A DNA stretch of 32,522 bases from Candidatus Gorgonimonas eunicellae (GCA_929200395.1 CAKMZJ010000009.1:10854-43375); one strand, 5' to 3'. Shown: positions 1 to 9,189, counted from the first letter of the stretch. Translations and numbers: made by a program. The notes: generated by a model from the letters alone, not told the origin.

Positions 1-2756
1 ATTTAGCAACTAAGTCTGCATCACATGCAAAAAACAGTGAAATTTCAGCAAAAAAGGCAGCGGAACAAGCTGCTAGCTCAGAAAAAAAAGTAGCAGAAAA
101 TACTAACAATGCACAAATAGCAGCTACTCAAACTCAAAAAAACGTCAAAAAAACAGAGGATAAAGCAGGTGAAGCAAAAGCTTCAGCAGATTTAGCAACT
201 AAGTCTGCATCACATGCAAAAAACAGTGAAATTTCAGCAAAAAAAGCAGCGGAACAAGCTGCTAGCTCAGAAGGAAAAGTAGCAAAAAATACTACCAATG
301 CTCAAGATGCCGCAGCAAAAGCTAAAACTCAAGCAGAAAATTCACAAAAGTCAGCACAACAAGCTGCCCAATCGGCAATTAATGTTGCAAAAAATTCAAC
401 AGTTGCACAAGATTCTGCAAAAGCTGCTAAAAATTCAGCAGATCTAGCTAAACAAAATAAAGATCAAGCCATAAATGCCGTGGCTGCTTCTAGTGGAAGT
501 GCTCTAAAAGCTGCAACTAGTGCTAGTCATGCTAAAGATGATGCAGAGAAGGCTAAATCTTTTAAAGATAAAGCTACACAAGAAGCATTAAATGCACACA
601 TGTTAGCTGCTCAGGCTAAAGAAGACGCTAAAAAAACTGAGAAAAAAGCAAATGAAGCAAAATCTTCGGAAGAGTTAGCTGCTAAATTTGCAAAAAATGC
701 AGAAAAAAGTGCAAATTCAGCAAAAACAGCAGCAGATAAAACAGCAAAACAAGCTCAGGCCACTAATACTAACGCAGAGAATGCTAAAAAAGTAGCAAGT
801 CAAGCCTTAGCTAAAGCAGCAGAATCTGAAAAAACTGCAAATGCAGCAAAAACAACTGCAAGCAATGCTGAAAAAACAGCAAACACAGCTAACAATCAGT
901 CTACAGCTGCTAATAATACCGCTAATGATGCTAAAATAGCAGCAGGTCAAGCCTTAGCTAAAGCAACAGAATCTGAAAAAACTGCAAAGGATGCAAAAAC
1001 AACTGCAAGCGGTGCTGCCGAAGTAGCAAAAGTAGCTAACAATAAATCAACAACTGCTAATAATACCGCAAAGGATGCTGAAAAAGTAGCAAGTCAAGCC
1101 TTAGCTAAAGCAGCAGAATCTGAAAAAACTGCAAATGCAGCAAAAACAACTGCAAGCAATGCTGAAAAAACAGCAAACACAGCTAACAATCAGTCTACAG
1201 CTGCTAATAATACCGCTAATGATGCTAAAATAGCAGCAGGTCAAGCCTTAGCTAAAGCAACAGAATCTGAAAAAACTGCAAAGGATGCAAAAACAACTGC
1301 AAGCGGTGCTGCCGAAGTAGCAAAAGTAGCTAACAATAAATCAACAACTGCTAATAATACCGCAAAGGATGCTGAAAAAGTAGCAAACCAAGCCATAGAT
1401 AAAGCGGAAGAGGCAAAACACAAGGCTATTGGTGCAGGAATTACAGCAGCAAAAATTGAAGCAGTAGCAAAAGAAGCAAAAAAAGCGGCAGAAGGTGCAG
1501 CTAAGCAAGCTACACAAGCAAATGATGCGGCGCATAAAGCAGTAGAAACAGCTTTAGCTAATAAATGTAAATCAGTAGAGAGCTTACAAAAGGAGATAGT
1601 TGAAACAGAAGAAAAGGTTGAAAAAATAACTAAAATAATTTCAGGATTTACAAAATCCCATCCAAGTGATAATCATAACGACTTGACTCCAAGTACTGCA
1701 ACTGTAGAAGCTGCTAATCGATTATTTCCTAATGATGAAAAAGCTAGACGGGATTATTTAAAACCTAATAATTCTAATGAGCAGGTACTAGTTGTACAGC
1801 AAATAGAAAGACAAATCGTAAAAACTATTAAAACTAGAATTAATAAAAAATCTATGTTAAATGGTTTGGCCAGCAACCTTAGCGGTATAAACTCTGGTTC
1901 TGTAGCAGAAAACTTAGATATCTGGGTTGGTTCAGCCTATCAGTACAGTAAGGAAGACTCTTTTAACAACCAAGATTATTATAAAGTATCTACTACTTTA
2001 TTTAGTGTAGGCGTAGATGCTAATTTAACAGAGTCCACATTATTAGGACTTAGTTATGGTCAGAGTAAGTCTAATTCAAATATTTATGGTGGTGCCACAG
2101 GGGTTAAAAAAGGTCAAGACGATATTAACAGTCAAGATGTAGCCGTTTATATCAGCAATGATGACAACCAATTAAACTCTAGTTTTACACTGCTTTATAC
2201 AAAAAATGAGCATGAAAGTAAAGATGCAGACAAAACTATACCTAAGTACAACTCAGAAGTTTTTGGGTTTAATATAGATATTAACCGTGCATTTGATATT
2301 AGCAGATCTGCAGTTAATAATAATTTAATTCCTGAATTAATTTTGAATGTACAAATGGGTTATGCGAAAATAGACGTAGATGCTCATCAATCAAAATTCG
2401 ATAGCACTAATGTAGAGAAAAAAGAAAGTAATTTATTTAATTTAACTATAGGCCCTGCTATTAGTAAAAAAGTAAAATTACATAATAATACTCAACTTAA
2501 TTATAAACTTGGTATGGGTTATACTCATATTATTGCAAACGATAGTACCGATGATAGATTAACACTTATGGTTAATAACAATAATATCAGCAGGGTAGTA
2601 ATTAATCGTAAACCAAGTGCTCATAACCTTAATTTAGATGCAACTTTTGATTTACAGTTTAATAGTAATTTTAATCTAGAATTAAATGCTGACTATACTA
2701 TAGGTGATCATCTGCAGGAATATGGAGCTTCATTGATAGCACGTTATAAATTCTAA
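1..2756 (+). CDS. Autotransporter (type Va) with Ala/Lys-rich repeat passenger, 5' end cut off by the window
   Basis: The frame is open from base 3 with no stop, so the gene starts upstream of the window. The GTG at 480 is internal and not a credible start. The first ~1,850 bases encode a low-complexity Ala/Lys/Thr/Asn/Glu passenger built from repeats, probably long alpha-helical or coiled-coil. A more ordinary linker follows, then from about base 1900 roughly 285 residues of alternating aromatic/polar beta-strands (starting near NLDIWVGSAYQYS) ending in ..ARYKF with a terminal Phe. That is the usual form of an autotransporter beta-barrel recognised by the outer-membrane assembly machinery. 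The barrel is too long for a trimeric YadA-type anchor. The protein is probably a surface adhesin displayed in the outer membrane; its ligand is unknown. It ends convergently with the T3SS genes. Confidence 0.8.
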   Translation, partial: LATKSASHAKNSEISAKKAAEQAASSEKKVAENTNNAQIAATQTQKNVKKTEDKAGEAKASADLATKSASHAKNSEISAKKAAEQAASSEGKVAKNTTNAQDAAAKAKTQAENSQKSAQQAAQSAINVAKNSTVAQDSAKAAKNSADLAKQNKDQAINAVAASSGSALKAATSASHAKDDAEKAKSFKDKATQEALNAHMLAAQAKEDAKKTEKKANEAKSSEELAAKFAKNAEKSANSAKTAADKTAKQAQATNTNAENAKKVASQALAKAAESEKTANAAKTTASNAEKTANTANNQSTAANNTANDAKIAAGQALAKATESEKTAKDAKTTASGAAEVAKVANNKSTTANNTAKDAEKVASQALAKAAESEKTANAAKTTASNAEKTANTANNQSTAANNTANDAKIAAGQALAKATESEKTAKDAKTTASGAAEVAKVANNKSTTANNTAKDAEKVANQAIDKAEEAKHKAIGAGITAAKIEAVAKEAKKAAEGAAKQATQANDAAHKAVETALANKCKSVESLQKEIVETEEKVEKITKIISGFTKSHPSDNHNDLTPSTATVEAANRLFPNDEKARRDYLKPNNSNEQVLVVQQIERQIVKTIKTRINKKSMLNGLASNLSGINSGSVAENLDIWVGSAYQYSKEDSFNNQDYYKVSTTLFSVGVDANLTESTLLGLSYGQSKSNSNIYGGATGVKKGQDDINSQDVAVYISNDDNQLNSSFTLLYTKNEHESKDADKTIPKYNSEVFGFNIDINRAFDISRSAVNNNLIPELILNVQMGYAKIDVDAHQSKFDSTNVEKKESNLFNLTIGPAISKKVKLHNNTQLNYKLGMGYTHIIANDSTDDRLTLMVNNNNISRVVINRKPSAHNLNLDATFDLQFNSNFNLELNADYTIGDHLQEYGASLIARYKF
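2..278 (+). repeat. 189-base-period direct repeat in the autotransporter passenger
   Basis: A block of about 88 bases starting at 2 recurs at 191 with only a couple of base changes. The period is 189 bases (63 codons), so the frame is kept. The first copy may extend beyond the window edge. Confidence 0.8.
792..1379 (+). repeat. Exact 294-base tandem duplication in the autotransporter passenger
   Basis: Bases 792-1085 and 1086-1379 read as the same 294 bases (98 codons). Each copy is itself two diverged 49-residue units (one beginning VASQALAKAAESEK, the next AAGQALAKATESEK). A further partial unit follows at 1380. The identity at third codon positions points to a recent duplication; expansion or contraction would stay in frame. 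Confidence 0.9.
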
Positions 2757-2778
2757 CTAATAGCATACAAATAATTTT

Positions 2779-2808
2779 ATAACTACATTGGTGTCTTTAT
2801 GTAGTTAT
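2779..2808 (+). terminator. Hairpin after the autotransporter gene
   Basis: ATAACTACAT (2779-2788) is the perfect reverse complement of ATGTAGTTAT (2799-2808), with a 10-base loop. It lies 22 bases after the stop codon. There is no T-tract after the stem, so it may be an mRNA-end hairpin and not a classic rho-independent terminator. Confidence 0.5.
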
Positions 2809-2828
2809 ACACTTCTATGAAATACCTC

Positions 2829-2855
2829 TATACACCTTCAAATATAAGGTGTATA
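2829..2855. terminator. Palindromic hairpin between convergent genes
   Basis: TATACACCTT (2829-2838) pairs perfectly with AAGGTGTATA (2846-2855) around a 7-base loop. It sits between the ends of the autotransporter gene (plus) and sctU (minus), where a bidirectional terminator would be expected. Related stems with an ACACCTT/AAGGTGT core occur at 7113 and 10416. Confidence 0.5.
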
Positions 2856-2877
2856 AATTTAACCTACCAGATAAAAA

Positions 2878-3957
2878 TTATAATAAATCACTATTACTGT
2901 CACCAATATCATCTTCTTCTTGAGGCTTAATTTCTTGTACCCAGCGAAATACTTCCGCCACGGGTTCAATTAAATCACTAGGAATAAAATCGGTTACATC
3001 TAAGTGAAACAAAGCGTGAGCTAAAGGAACATTTTCTAATACTGGAATCCCTTTTTGTTCTGCAATATTAACAATAAATTTGGCATTTCCACCCCTGCCT
3101 TTTACTGTTACCACAGGTAAAGGGGTTATGTTTTCACGATAACGTAAACCAATAGCTAAATGAGTAGGGTTTTTTATTACGACATCAGATTGCTTAGTAT
3201 TTTCTGCTGAATTTACCATTTCTTGGTGTATCTGTTTGCGCTTTTGTTTTATTTCTGGGTTACCGTCGTTTTCTTTATATTCACGCTTTACTTCATCTTT
3301 ACTCATTCTATTTTGTTTCATAAAGTTAAAACGCTCAAACAGATAATCTACTACAGAAATAATAATAAATGCTAAAGCGGCATATAGTAATAATTTTTTT
3401 AATAAACTACCTGTCATAGGTAGCATGCAAGAGGTTCCACAATGTGGTAAATGTACCATGTCTCCCATGCTAGTATATAATACATCGTATACCACATAAG
3501 AAAGAAATAAAATTTTTATAATTGATTTAATAAACTCTACCAAATTTTTCATTGAAAAGATTTTTTTAAAACCAGATATAGGATTAATTTTTTTAATATC
3601 TGGCTTTATTGATTCAGCAGCAAATAAAAAACCAAATTGAATAACATTCCCTAAAATAGCAGCTACCATAGCTACAACAACTAAAGGCAATATTAATTCA
3701 ATAGTTTTTTGTAAAATACCGTGAATAACTACATCTAATGCTTTATAGAAAGGTTCAGTATAAACTGTGGTGGGCAATAATACCATTTCTTGAATAGTTA
3801 TTATGTAAGTGTCGCTCATATACCACAACAGTGCAATTACTGATATAAAACCAAAGGTACTAGAAACTTCTTTGCTTTTAGCTACTTCACCTTTTTTACG
3901 AGCATCACTTAATTTTTTAGGTGTTGGCTGTTCAGTCTTTTCGGCTGATGAACTCAT
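2878..3957 (-). CDS. sctU: T3SS export apparatus switch protein SctU (YscU/SpaS/FlhB family)
   Basis: Inner-membrane export-gate protein that sets substrate specificity of the type III secretion system by cleaving itself. At 359 residues it has the family's normal length. It starts with the typical N-terminus SAEKTEQPTPKKLSDARKKG, has hydrophobic segments around residues 33-52, 85-112, 140-160 and 185-205, then a cytoplasmic domain with the autocleavage motif NPTH at residues 263-266 (cleavage between Asn and Pro). The C-terminal part carries the family sequence GIPVLENVPLAHALF. Its ATG overlaps the sctT stop by four bases, so the two genes are translationally coupled. It is the last gene of the sctRSTU cluster. 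A flagellar FlhB is less likely because no flagellar gene is nearby and LcrR/LcrG-like genes lie 9 kb away. Confidence 0.95.
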   Translation of the reverse strand: MSSSAEKTEQPTPKKLSDARKKGEVAKSKEVSSTFGFISVIALLWYMSDTYIITIQEMVLLPTTVYTEPFYKALDVVIHGILQKTIELILPLVVVAMVAAILGNVIQFGFLFAAESIKPDIKKINPISGFKKIFSMKNLVEFIKSIIKILFLSYVVYDVLYTSMGDMVHLPHCGTSCMLPMTGSLLKKLLLYAALAFIIISVVDYLFERFNFMKQNRMSKDEVKREYKENDGNPEIKQKRKQIHQEMVNSAENTKQSDVVIKNPTHLAIGLRYRENITPLPVVTVKGRGGNAKFIVNIAEQKGIPVLENVPLAHALFHLDVTDFIPSDLIEPVAEVFRWVQEIKPQEEDDIGDSNSDLL

Positions 3958-4742
3958 TGCAAGCTAGCTCCTAGAATATCAATAGCCTTATTTACATCTA
4001 GTATTTGTTGTTGCGATAGCTTTAACATTATACTGACATAAACACTAAGAACAGCTACAGCAATTGCTGATTTTATTGGCATGGCTAAAATAAAAACATT
4101 TAATTGTGGGGCCGACCTACTAATAATTGCTATACCAAATTCTGCTAAAAACATAGAAATAATTACTGGAGACGCTAACCACATAGCAATTTTAACAATT
4201 AAGTTAAATTGTTGTAGAAAAAAAACTGACTCTTGTAATTCAATTTGAGGATAAAAACTAAATACCGGCCAATTTATATAACTGTGAAATATAATATTTA
4301 ATAAAAATAAAAATGTTCCGGTTGCTATTACTATCGCAATAATAGCTTGATAAAATATAATACCCATTGGTGAAGTTTCTGCACCAGAAAATGGGTTCAT
4401 CATATTTGCTATTGAAGCACCACGTTGGTTATCTATAAAAGATCCTGCTGCTTCTAGTCCCCAAAAAGGGATAGCAAAACAAAACCCCATAAAAGCACCA
4501 ATAATTAATTCTTTGATTACCAACAAAAAAGTTTGATAGACATTAAAATCAATATTATCTCCAGCTGTCTCTATTAGTACAGGAAATAAAAATAACATTA
4601 ATGCTACAGCGATACCATTACGAATTAATCCTCCACCTAAACTACGTTTATTCATTAGTGGAAATAATGTAAATAACGCTATTATTCGTGGTAACGACAT
4701 CGCAAATATATAAAACAACTGTTTAAATTGATCTATAGGCAT
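3954..4742 (-). CDS. sctT: T3SS export apparatus protein SctT (YscT/SpaR/FliR family)
   Basis: Polytopic inner-membrane subunit of the T3SS export gate; with SctR and SctS it forms the helical core through which substrates pass. It is 262 residues long, as usual for the family, almost wholly hydrophobic, and carries the conserved stretch ending in FIDNQRGASIANMMNPFSG after the third membrane segment. It starts four bases after the sctS stop and its end overlaps sctU, so the order R-S-T-U is that of T3SS operons in general. No sign of damage. Confidence 0.94.
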   Translation of the reverse strand: MPIDQFKQLFYIFAMSLPRIIALFTLFPLMNKRSLGGGLIRNGIAVALMLFLFPVLIETAGDNIDFNVYQTFLLVIKELIIGAFMGFCFAIPFWGLEAAGSFIDNQRGASIANMMNPFSGAETSPMGIIFYQAIIAIVIATGTFLFLLNIIFHSYINWPVFSFYPQIELQESVFFLQQFNLIVKIAMWLASPVIISMFLAEFGIAIISRSAPQLNVFILAMPIKSAIAVAVLSVYVSIMLKLSQQQILDVNKAIDILGASLQ

Positions 4743-4746
4743 TTAA

Positions 4747-5010
4747 TTAAATCTCTGCAATCATTTTCATAACAGCTAGAGAAAATTGATACACCTCGAT
4801 ACTCATCCATCTTGCTGTTGCAAAAATACTTATAATTACAGCAATTAATTTGAAAGCAAACGGTAGAGTTTGTTCTTGTATTTGCGTTAACGCTTGCACT
4901 AAACTAACAGCTAAGCCAATAGTAGCAGCTGCTATAATAGGAGGCATTGATAGAATCAAAATCAGCATTAACGCTTGTGAAGTCAAATTTAATATTTCTG
5001 GATTACCCAT
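4747..5010 (-). CDS. sctS: T3SS export apparatus protein SctS (YscS/SpaQ/FliQ family)
   Basis: Small (87-residue) two-helix membrane protein of the export gate. Both hydrophobic hairpins are intact: one around residues 12-35 (LMLILILSMPPIIAAATIGL) and one around 50-65, separated by the conserved ALTQIQEQTLPFAFK loop. Its ATG (5008-5010) overlaps the sctR stop by 8 bases, which argues for translational coupling and fixes the start. Confidence 0.95.
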   Translation of the reverse strand: MGNPEILNLTSQALMLILILSMPPIIAAATIGLAVSLVQALTQIQEQTLPFAFKLIAVIISIFATARWMSIEVYQFSLAVMKMIAEI

Positions 5011-5671
5011 AACTTAATATCAACCCATGTATTAATCGAGTCCAACCATCTAATAGTACAAACAATAATAACTTAAATGGCAATGATATAGTCATAGGAG
5101 ATACCATCATCATTCCCATGGCTAAAAGAATATTAGATATAATTAAATCAATAATAATAAAAGGCAAATATAAAAGAAACCCTATTTGAAAAGCTTTAGA
5201 TAATTCACTGATACAAAATGCTGGTATTAATACCATCAGGTCATCGGTATCTAATTGTTGCTGATACTTTTGCGGCCAAATATTTTTAGCTGTTTTAATA
5301 AAGAATTTTTGTTCTCTTTCTGATGTATGAGATTTTAAAAAATTTTTATATGCTCCAGTAATGCTAGAAAAATCATCCATCCATGACATGTCTTTATCTA
5401 TCGAAAATTCAATATTTTCTCGTTTAATTGTATCCCAAGTTTCAAATCCAACAGGAGCCATTATATAGACTGTTAAAACAATGGCTAAAGCATTCATTGC
5501 TATATTGGGAGGTATTTGTTGTAACCCTGTAGCATTTCTTAAAATAGAAAAAACAACAACTAATTTTAAATATGAGGATCCCATAACTGCAAAAAATGGT
5601 ATAAGTGCCATCAACACTAAAGGGATTATCATATAAAAAGGGCTAGTTAAATTAAAGATGCCGCTATCCAT
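5003..5671 (-). CDS. sctR: T3SS export apparatus protein SctR (YscR/SpaP/FliP family)
   Basis: First gene of the visible sctRSTU cluster, encoding the 222-residue inner-membrane subunit that forms the ring of the export gate. Family hallmarks are the segment YLKLVVVFSILRNATGLQQI (residues 35-54) followed by PPNIAMNALAIVLTVYIMAP, a hydrophilic periplasmic middle part, and two C-terminal membrane helices including the MGMMMVSPMTISLPFKLLLF region. There is no cleavable signal peptide of the FliP kind, in keeping with T3SS members. The 218 bases upstream contain no gene; I do not see a convincing promoter there. No ATPase, ring or sctV gene is in this window, so the system must continue elsewhere. 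Confidence 0.95.
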   Translation of the reverse strand: MDSGIFNLTSPFYMIIPLVLMALIPFFAVMGSSYLKLVVVFSILRNATGLQQIPPNIAMNALAIVLTVYIMAPVGFETWDTIKRENIEFSIDKDMSWMDDFSSITGAYKNFLKSHTSEREQKFFIKTAKNIWPQKYQQQLDTDDLMVLIPAFCISELSKAFQIGFLLYLPFIIIDLIISNILLAMGMMMVSPMTISLPFKLLLFVLLDGWTRLIHGLILSYG

Positions 5672-5889
5672 GCTATTTCCAATCGTATTTGATGAGTTTG
5701 TCTATATTTTCTACATCAAACTAGAGCTGCTTATATCTACCTTGAAGATTTAGCAATATTAAATTAAAAAATAATAATCTAATTTAGTTGCTAAAAAATT
5801 GCTTGTAGAAAAAAGTATCTTCCAGTAGAAGGCGTATATTAACAAACAGATTATCGGCAAAAGAGGATAACAATAAGAAATTTTTTATA

Positions 5890-6990
5890 TTATGAATTAT
5901 AGTTAGAACTTGAGGATATCATAATACCTCTAAATGCACCTAAATTATTTCTTATAATTTCTGCTGTAAAATTACCACTTTGTTCAAAATTAAATTGTTG
6001 TATTTCAGACTCCCAGAATTTAGGCTCATGAAAATTAGCACCTTCTAGAATTGCCATTGACTGTGGGTTATTTGTATCTACTATATTAAATACATTTGAT
6101 ATAAAATTTTTTAGCTCTCCAGGACGATACATCTTAATTCCAGCACAAGAAGGTATATCTTCCGTTCTTTTAACACCGCAATAGCATAATCCATGTTGCA
6201 TTAATATTAAATCGAATTTTTCAGTTAAACTTTGTTCTGAAAATTTTTTTGTATGATCTAATTTAATTTCTTTAACTGTGATATCGCTATCTGAATCTAC
6301 AGAAGCTTCAGGATTTGCACTATAGGATATATCTGCTATGGTAATGTTAATTTTTATTTGAAACATTTCTAAAACCATTTTTAGACGGGTTATATCTGAG
6401 CTTCCGTGACCAAGTAATATTATGTTTTTCTGGGGAAAAAATTTGTAATATTTCAATAGTATGATTATAGGTTTCTCTAGTAATTTTGTAAAATCATAAA
6501 ATAAATCATTATTTTTGCTCTGATGGTCTACAATATTTGTTGTATCTATAAAGTCTATATTAGAAATTTGATTGATAGAAGCAGCAGTTAATTGTTCTTT
6601 TATAGAGTTTAAAATAGCAAGCAGTTCTGGTTTAGTGTTACAAGTATATAGCCTGATTACCTCAGTTACTTTAGAACCTTTAAAGCGAGGCTTATAATAC
6701 TTACCTGTTGCTTTTATAAAAATATCTCGTAATAAATCATATATTTTTTTTAAGCTTTTTGATTTTCCATTTTTATGTAATTCTTGTGCTATTTCATTTA
6801 TAGAAGCAGTATCAAAGGCGTATGAAATTATATAGCAATTCATTCTAGTAACTTCTGCTACTTTTATAACTAGAGGTATAGTTTCTGTATCGCTGGTAAA
6901 ACGACTGACTTGTTGTTTTTGTATTTGAATATCTGGATTATTCAATGTTGGCAAAGTAGCCGTTAATGCTGATGCTGATGCTGTAATCAT
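5890..6990 (-). CDS. Orphan protein with a methyltransferase-like core, candidate T3SS effector
   Basis: I do not recognise a named family. The 366-residue protein opens with a Ser/Thr/Ala-rich, probably disordered stretch (MITASASALTATLPTLNN), the kind of N-terminus seen in many type III substrates, and has no signal peptide. Residues 188-222 look like the start of a Rossmann-type SAM-binding fold: hydrophobic strand and glycine loop IILLGHGSSDI, a helix, then a second strand ending in an acidic residue (ITIADIS, D220). FDLILMQHGLCYC at 259-271 would be the strand-4 region. The glycine loop is not canonical, so activity is uncertain. The start is supported by AGGAA seven bases upstream of the ATG. 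It lies just upstream of sctR on the same strand but 218 bases away, so co-transcription is possible, not shown. Confidence 0.6.
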   Translation of the reverse strand: MITASASALTATLPTLNNPDIQIQKQQVSRFTSDTETIPLVIKVAEVTRMNCYIISYAFDTASINEIAQELHKNGKSKSLKKIYDLLRDIFIKATGKYYKPRFKGSKVTEVIRLYTCNTKPELLAILNSIKEQLTAASINQISNIDFIDTTNIVDHQSKNNDLFYDFTKLLEKPIIILLKYYKFFPQKNIILLGHGSSDITRLKMVLEMFQIKINITIADISYSANPEASVDSDSDITVKEIKLDHTKKFSEQSLTEKFDLILMQHGLCYCGVKRTEDIPSCAGIKMYRPGELKNFISNVFNIVDTNNPQSMAILEGANFHEPKFWESEIQQFNFEQSGNFTAEIIRNNLGAFRGIMISSSSNYNS

Positions 6991-7112
6991 GATATTTCCT
7001 GATTCCTAATAATAATTAAACCTTATATAAAGGTTTGAATACTATTAACAGGAAAAGTTCATTATTTCATATTTTGCTATTGCTTATGAGGGTAGGAGGC
7101 TTTGACTTTATT

Positions 7113-7138
7113 ACACACCTTCAAATTTAAAGGTGTGT
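7113..7138. repeat. Palindromic hairpin of the ACACCTT family, downstream of pit
   Basis: ACACACCTT (7113-7121) pairs with AAGGTGTGT (7130-7138). It lies 9 bases beyond the stop of the phosphate transporter gene on the minus strand and could end that transcript, but no T-run follows on the minus strand. The core matches the hairpins at 2829 and 10416. Confidence 0.5.
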
Positions 7139-7146
7139 GTAATAAC

Positions 7147-8409
7147 TTATGAAAATAACATTTTAAACATATAGAAAAATATAATCGATAATATCCCACC
7201 AGCAGGTAGAGTAATAAACCAAGATAAAATTATAGTGCCTAATACTCTAAGATTTAGAGCACCGATTCCGCGTGCTATTCCGACACCTAAAATTGCACCA
7301 ACTAATACATGAGTAGTAGAAACTGGGATACCCGCTCCAGTGGCAGCAGATACAGTAGCTGCCGTTGCTAATTCAGCTGCAAATCCACGACTAGGTGTTA
7401 AAGCAGTAATATTTGACCCCACAGCTTTAATTATTTTATAGCCTAAAACAACTAAACCAAAAACTATACCTAAAGCACCTAAAAGTAAAACCCAGCTGGG
7501 ATTATTAGCCATTATTAGTGGTAGTTTATCTTTATGAATATCAGCAATAGCAGCTAGAGGGCCTACAGCATTAGCAACATCATTAGAGCCGTGTGCAAAA
7601 GCCATGGTACAAGCTGTAAATATCATCATCACACCAAAAATTTTTTCAACGCTTGAAAATTGAAATTTTTGATCAGCTTGTTTATCTTGATGTACATTAT
7701 ATAAGCATAAGAAACCTAATAAACTAAATAACAATCCGATTGCTATGGGAAGCAATAAATTTTGCCACCAATTAAGTATAACACCCAAGTGTTTTAAACC
7801 TTTTAACAATGTAACTGAAGATATGATAAATCCAGTAATAAACATATAAACAGGCATATATTTTTTTGCTTGTGCAAAAGGGTTTTCTGTATCTAGAATT
7901 AGTTTATTTACAGTGGTAAATACTAAAAACGCAATCACTGCTGAAACAAAAGGGCTAAATACCCAAAATGATGCTATATAAGATAAATATTTCCAATTAA
8001 CTGCATTCGGTGATACTCCTACAACAGCGAATCCAACAATTGCTCCTATGATTGAATGCGTTGTTGATACTGGCCATCCATATGCTGTAGCTATCAGCAA
8101 CCATAATCCTGAAGATAATAGGGAGGCTAACATTCCATATACAATAAGGTTAGAATTATCAACCAATAATTGATAGTTAGCGTTTATAATATTATTTTGT
8201 ATACTGTTTACTACTGATCCTCCAGCTAATAAGGCACCAGCAAATTCAAAAAAAATAGCAATTAATATAGCTTGTTTGACGGTTAATACTTTTGAGCCAA
8301 CCGATGTTCCCATCGCATTTGCAACATCATTAGCACCAACACCACAAGCCATCACAAACCCGCAAACAATGGCAAGTATTAGCGGCAATGTGCTATAGTC
8401 AAAAATCAT
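7147..8409 (-). CDS. Inorganic phosphate transporter, PiT family
   Basis: Inner-membrane low-affinity phosphate (metal-phosphate) symporter of the PiT family, 420 residues, with about ten hydrophobic segments. Both copies of the family's signature are present: GANDVANAMGTSVGS near residue 25 and AHGSNDVANAVGPLAA near residue 272, marking the inverted-repeat transport domains. The second half ends with the conserved ATGAGIPVSTTHVLVGAILG stretch. The DUF47 gene lies 24 bases upstream on the same strand; this pairing is typical, the DUF47 protein being thought to regulate the transporter. Intact. Confidence 0.92.
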   Translation of the reverse strand: MIFDYSTLPLILAIVCGFVMACGVGANDVANAMGTSVGSKVLTVKQAILIAIFFEFAGALLAGGSVVNSIQNNIINANYQLLVDNSNLIVYGMLASLLSSGLWLLIATAYGWPVSTTHSIIGAIVGFAVVGVSPNAVNWKYLSYIASFWVFSPFVSAVIAFLVFTTVNKLILDTENPFAQAKKYMPVYMFITGFIISSVTLLKGLKHLGVILNWWQNLLLPIAIGLLFSLLGFLCLYNVHQDKQADQKFQFSSVEKIFGVMMIFTACTMAFAHGSNDVANAVGPLAAIADIHKDKLPLIMANNPSWVLLLGALGIVFGLVVLGYKIIKAVGSNITALTPSRGFAAELATAATVSAATGAGIPVSTTHVLVGAILGVGIARGIGALNLRVLGTIILSWFITLPAGGILSIIFFYMFKMLFS

Positions 8410-8433
8410 TTCTATAAATCCTAATTTACTTTA

Positions 8434-9114
8434 TTAACTAGCAAGTAACTGTTGTAACTGGCTACCCACACGAGACGAACGGTCTGCTAAATCGCCAACC
8501 CAATCTATAATTTTATAAATAAACATTACGTTTATAGGTGGAAAAGAATCTTCTATTTCAAACATCATTCTTCTGATTAATATTTGATCGTTGTCTGTTT
8601 CAGTTTCTATGCTATCTATTTCCATAATTAATTTTTCTACTATTTTAACTTCTCGACCTTGAAAACCAGTTTCAAGCAGTTCATCTAGCTCACTTACCGC
8701 TTTTAATGCTTGAGCTGATGAGGTTACAGCACGTTTTACATAAGATAAAAATTTATCTTGTATAGGTATAGGAATATTCATTTTTCTGCCAATAACTAAA
8801 CCAGCTATATCTTTAGCACAATTTGCTATTTTGTCTTGTAAACGAATGATCTCAAGCAAATCACCACGAGGTACAGGTAAAAAAAGACTATTCGGTAGTG
8901 AAATTTTTAACTTCCGTTTTATCTGATCTGCTTTATTTTCTAATTCCTTTATTTCTTGTTGTATTGTCAATGCTTCATCCCATGAGTCCTTAAAAACATT
9001 CTCAAAAAATGGAATTAACGCTAAAGAACATTTATGAGCAACAGCTATATGCTCTTGTACCAATATAAATGGAGAGCGAACAAACATATGAGACAATATA
9101 TTTAATCTAGACAT
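8434..9114 (-). CDS. DUF47 family PhoU-like protein, partner of the phosphate transporter
   Basis: Cytoplasmic all-helical protein of the DUF47/PhoU-like family, normally encoded next to PiT transporters and believed to modulate them. Starting at the ATG whose first base is 9114 gives MSRLNILSHMFVRSPFILVQ, about 226 residues, which fits the family's normal length and start (..RSPF..LQEH). An upstream ATG at 9189 would add 25 residues rich in aromatic residues that family members lack, so I prefer 9114. Typical features are the charged helix KELENKADQIKRKL, the PVPRGDLLEIIRLQDKIAN motif and the C-terminal IDWVGDLADRSSRVG. It is the first gene of a two-gene operon with the transporter. Confidence 0.88.
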   Translation of the reverse strand: MSRLNILSHMFVRSPFILVQEHIAVAHKCSLALIPFFENVFKDSWDEALTIQQEIKELENKADQIKRKLKISLPNSLFLPVPRGDLLEIIRLQDKIANCAKDIAGLVIGRKMNIPIPIQDKFLSYVKRAVTSSAQALKAVSELDELLETGFQGREVKIVEKLIMEIDSIETETDNDQILIRRMMFEIEDSFPPINVMFIYKIIDWVGDLADRSSRVGSQLQQLLAS

Positions 9115-9189
9115 TCTAATATCCAACTTAATTTTAGGTGTATATAAATAAAATAAGAACATGGTGCTAACTTTAACTAGCTTATACAT

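Noticed and set aside
480-482. GTG as start of the autotransporter gene
   Set aside because: The frame is open and repeat-coding back to base 3 with no stop or ribosome-binding site at 480, so the gene starts outside the window.
1241-1535. Minus-strand open frames opposite the autotransporter repeats
   Set aside because: They are antisense readings of Ala-rich codons (giving Ser/Phe/Cys-rich or hydrophobic nonsense), repeat with the 294-base unit and have no ribosome-binding site.
1900-2756. Trimeric (YadA-type) autotransporter anchor, suggested by the coiled-coil-like passenger
   Set aside because: The C-terminal barrel is about 285 residues, as in single-chain autotransporters; trimeric anchors are about 70-80 residues.
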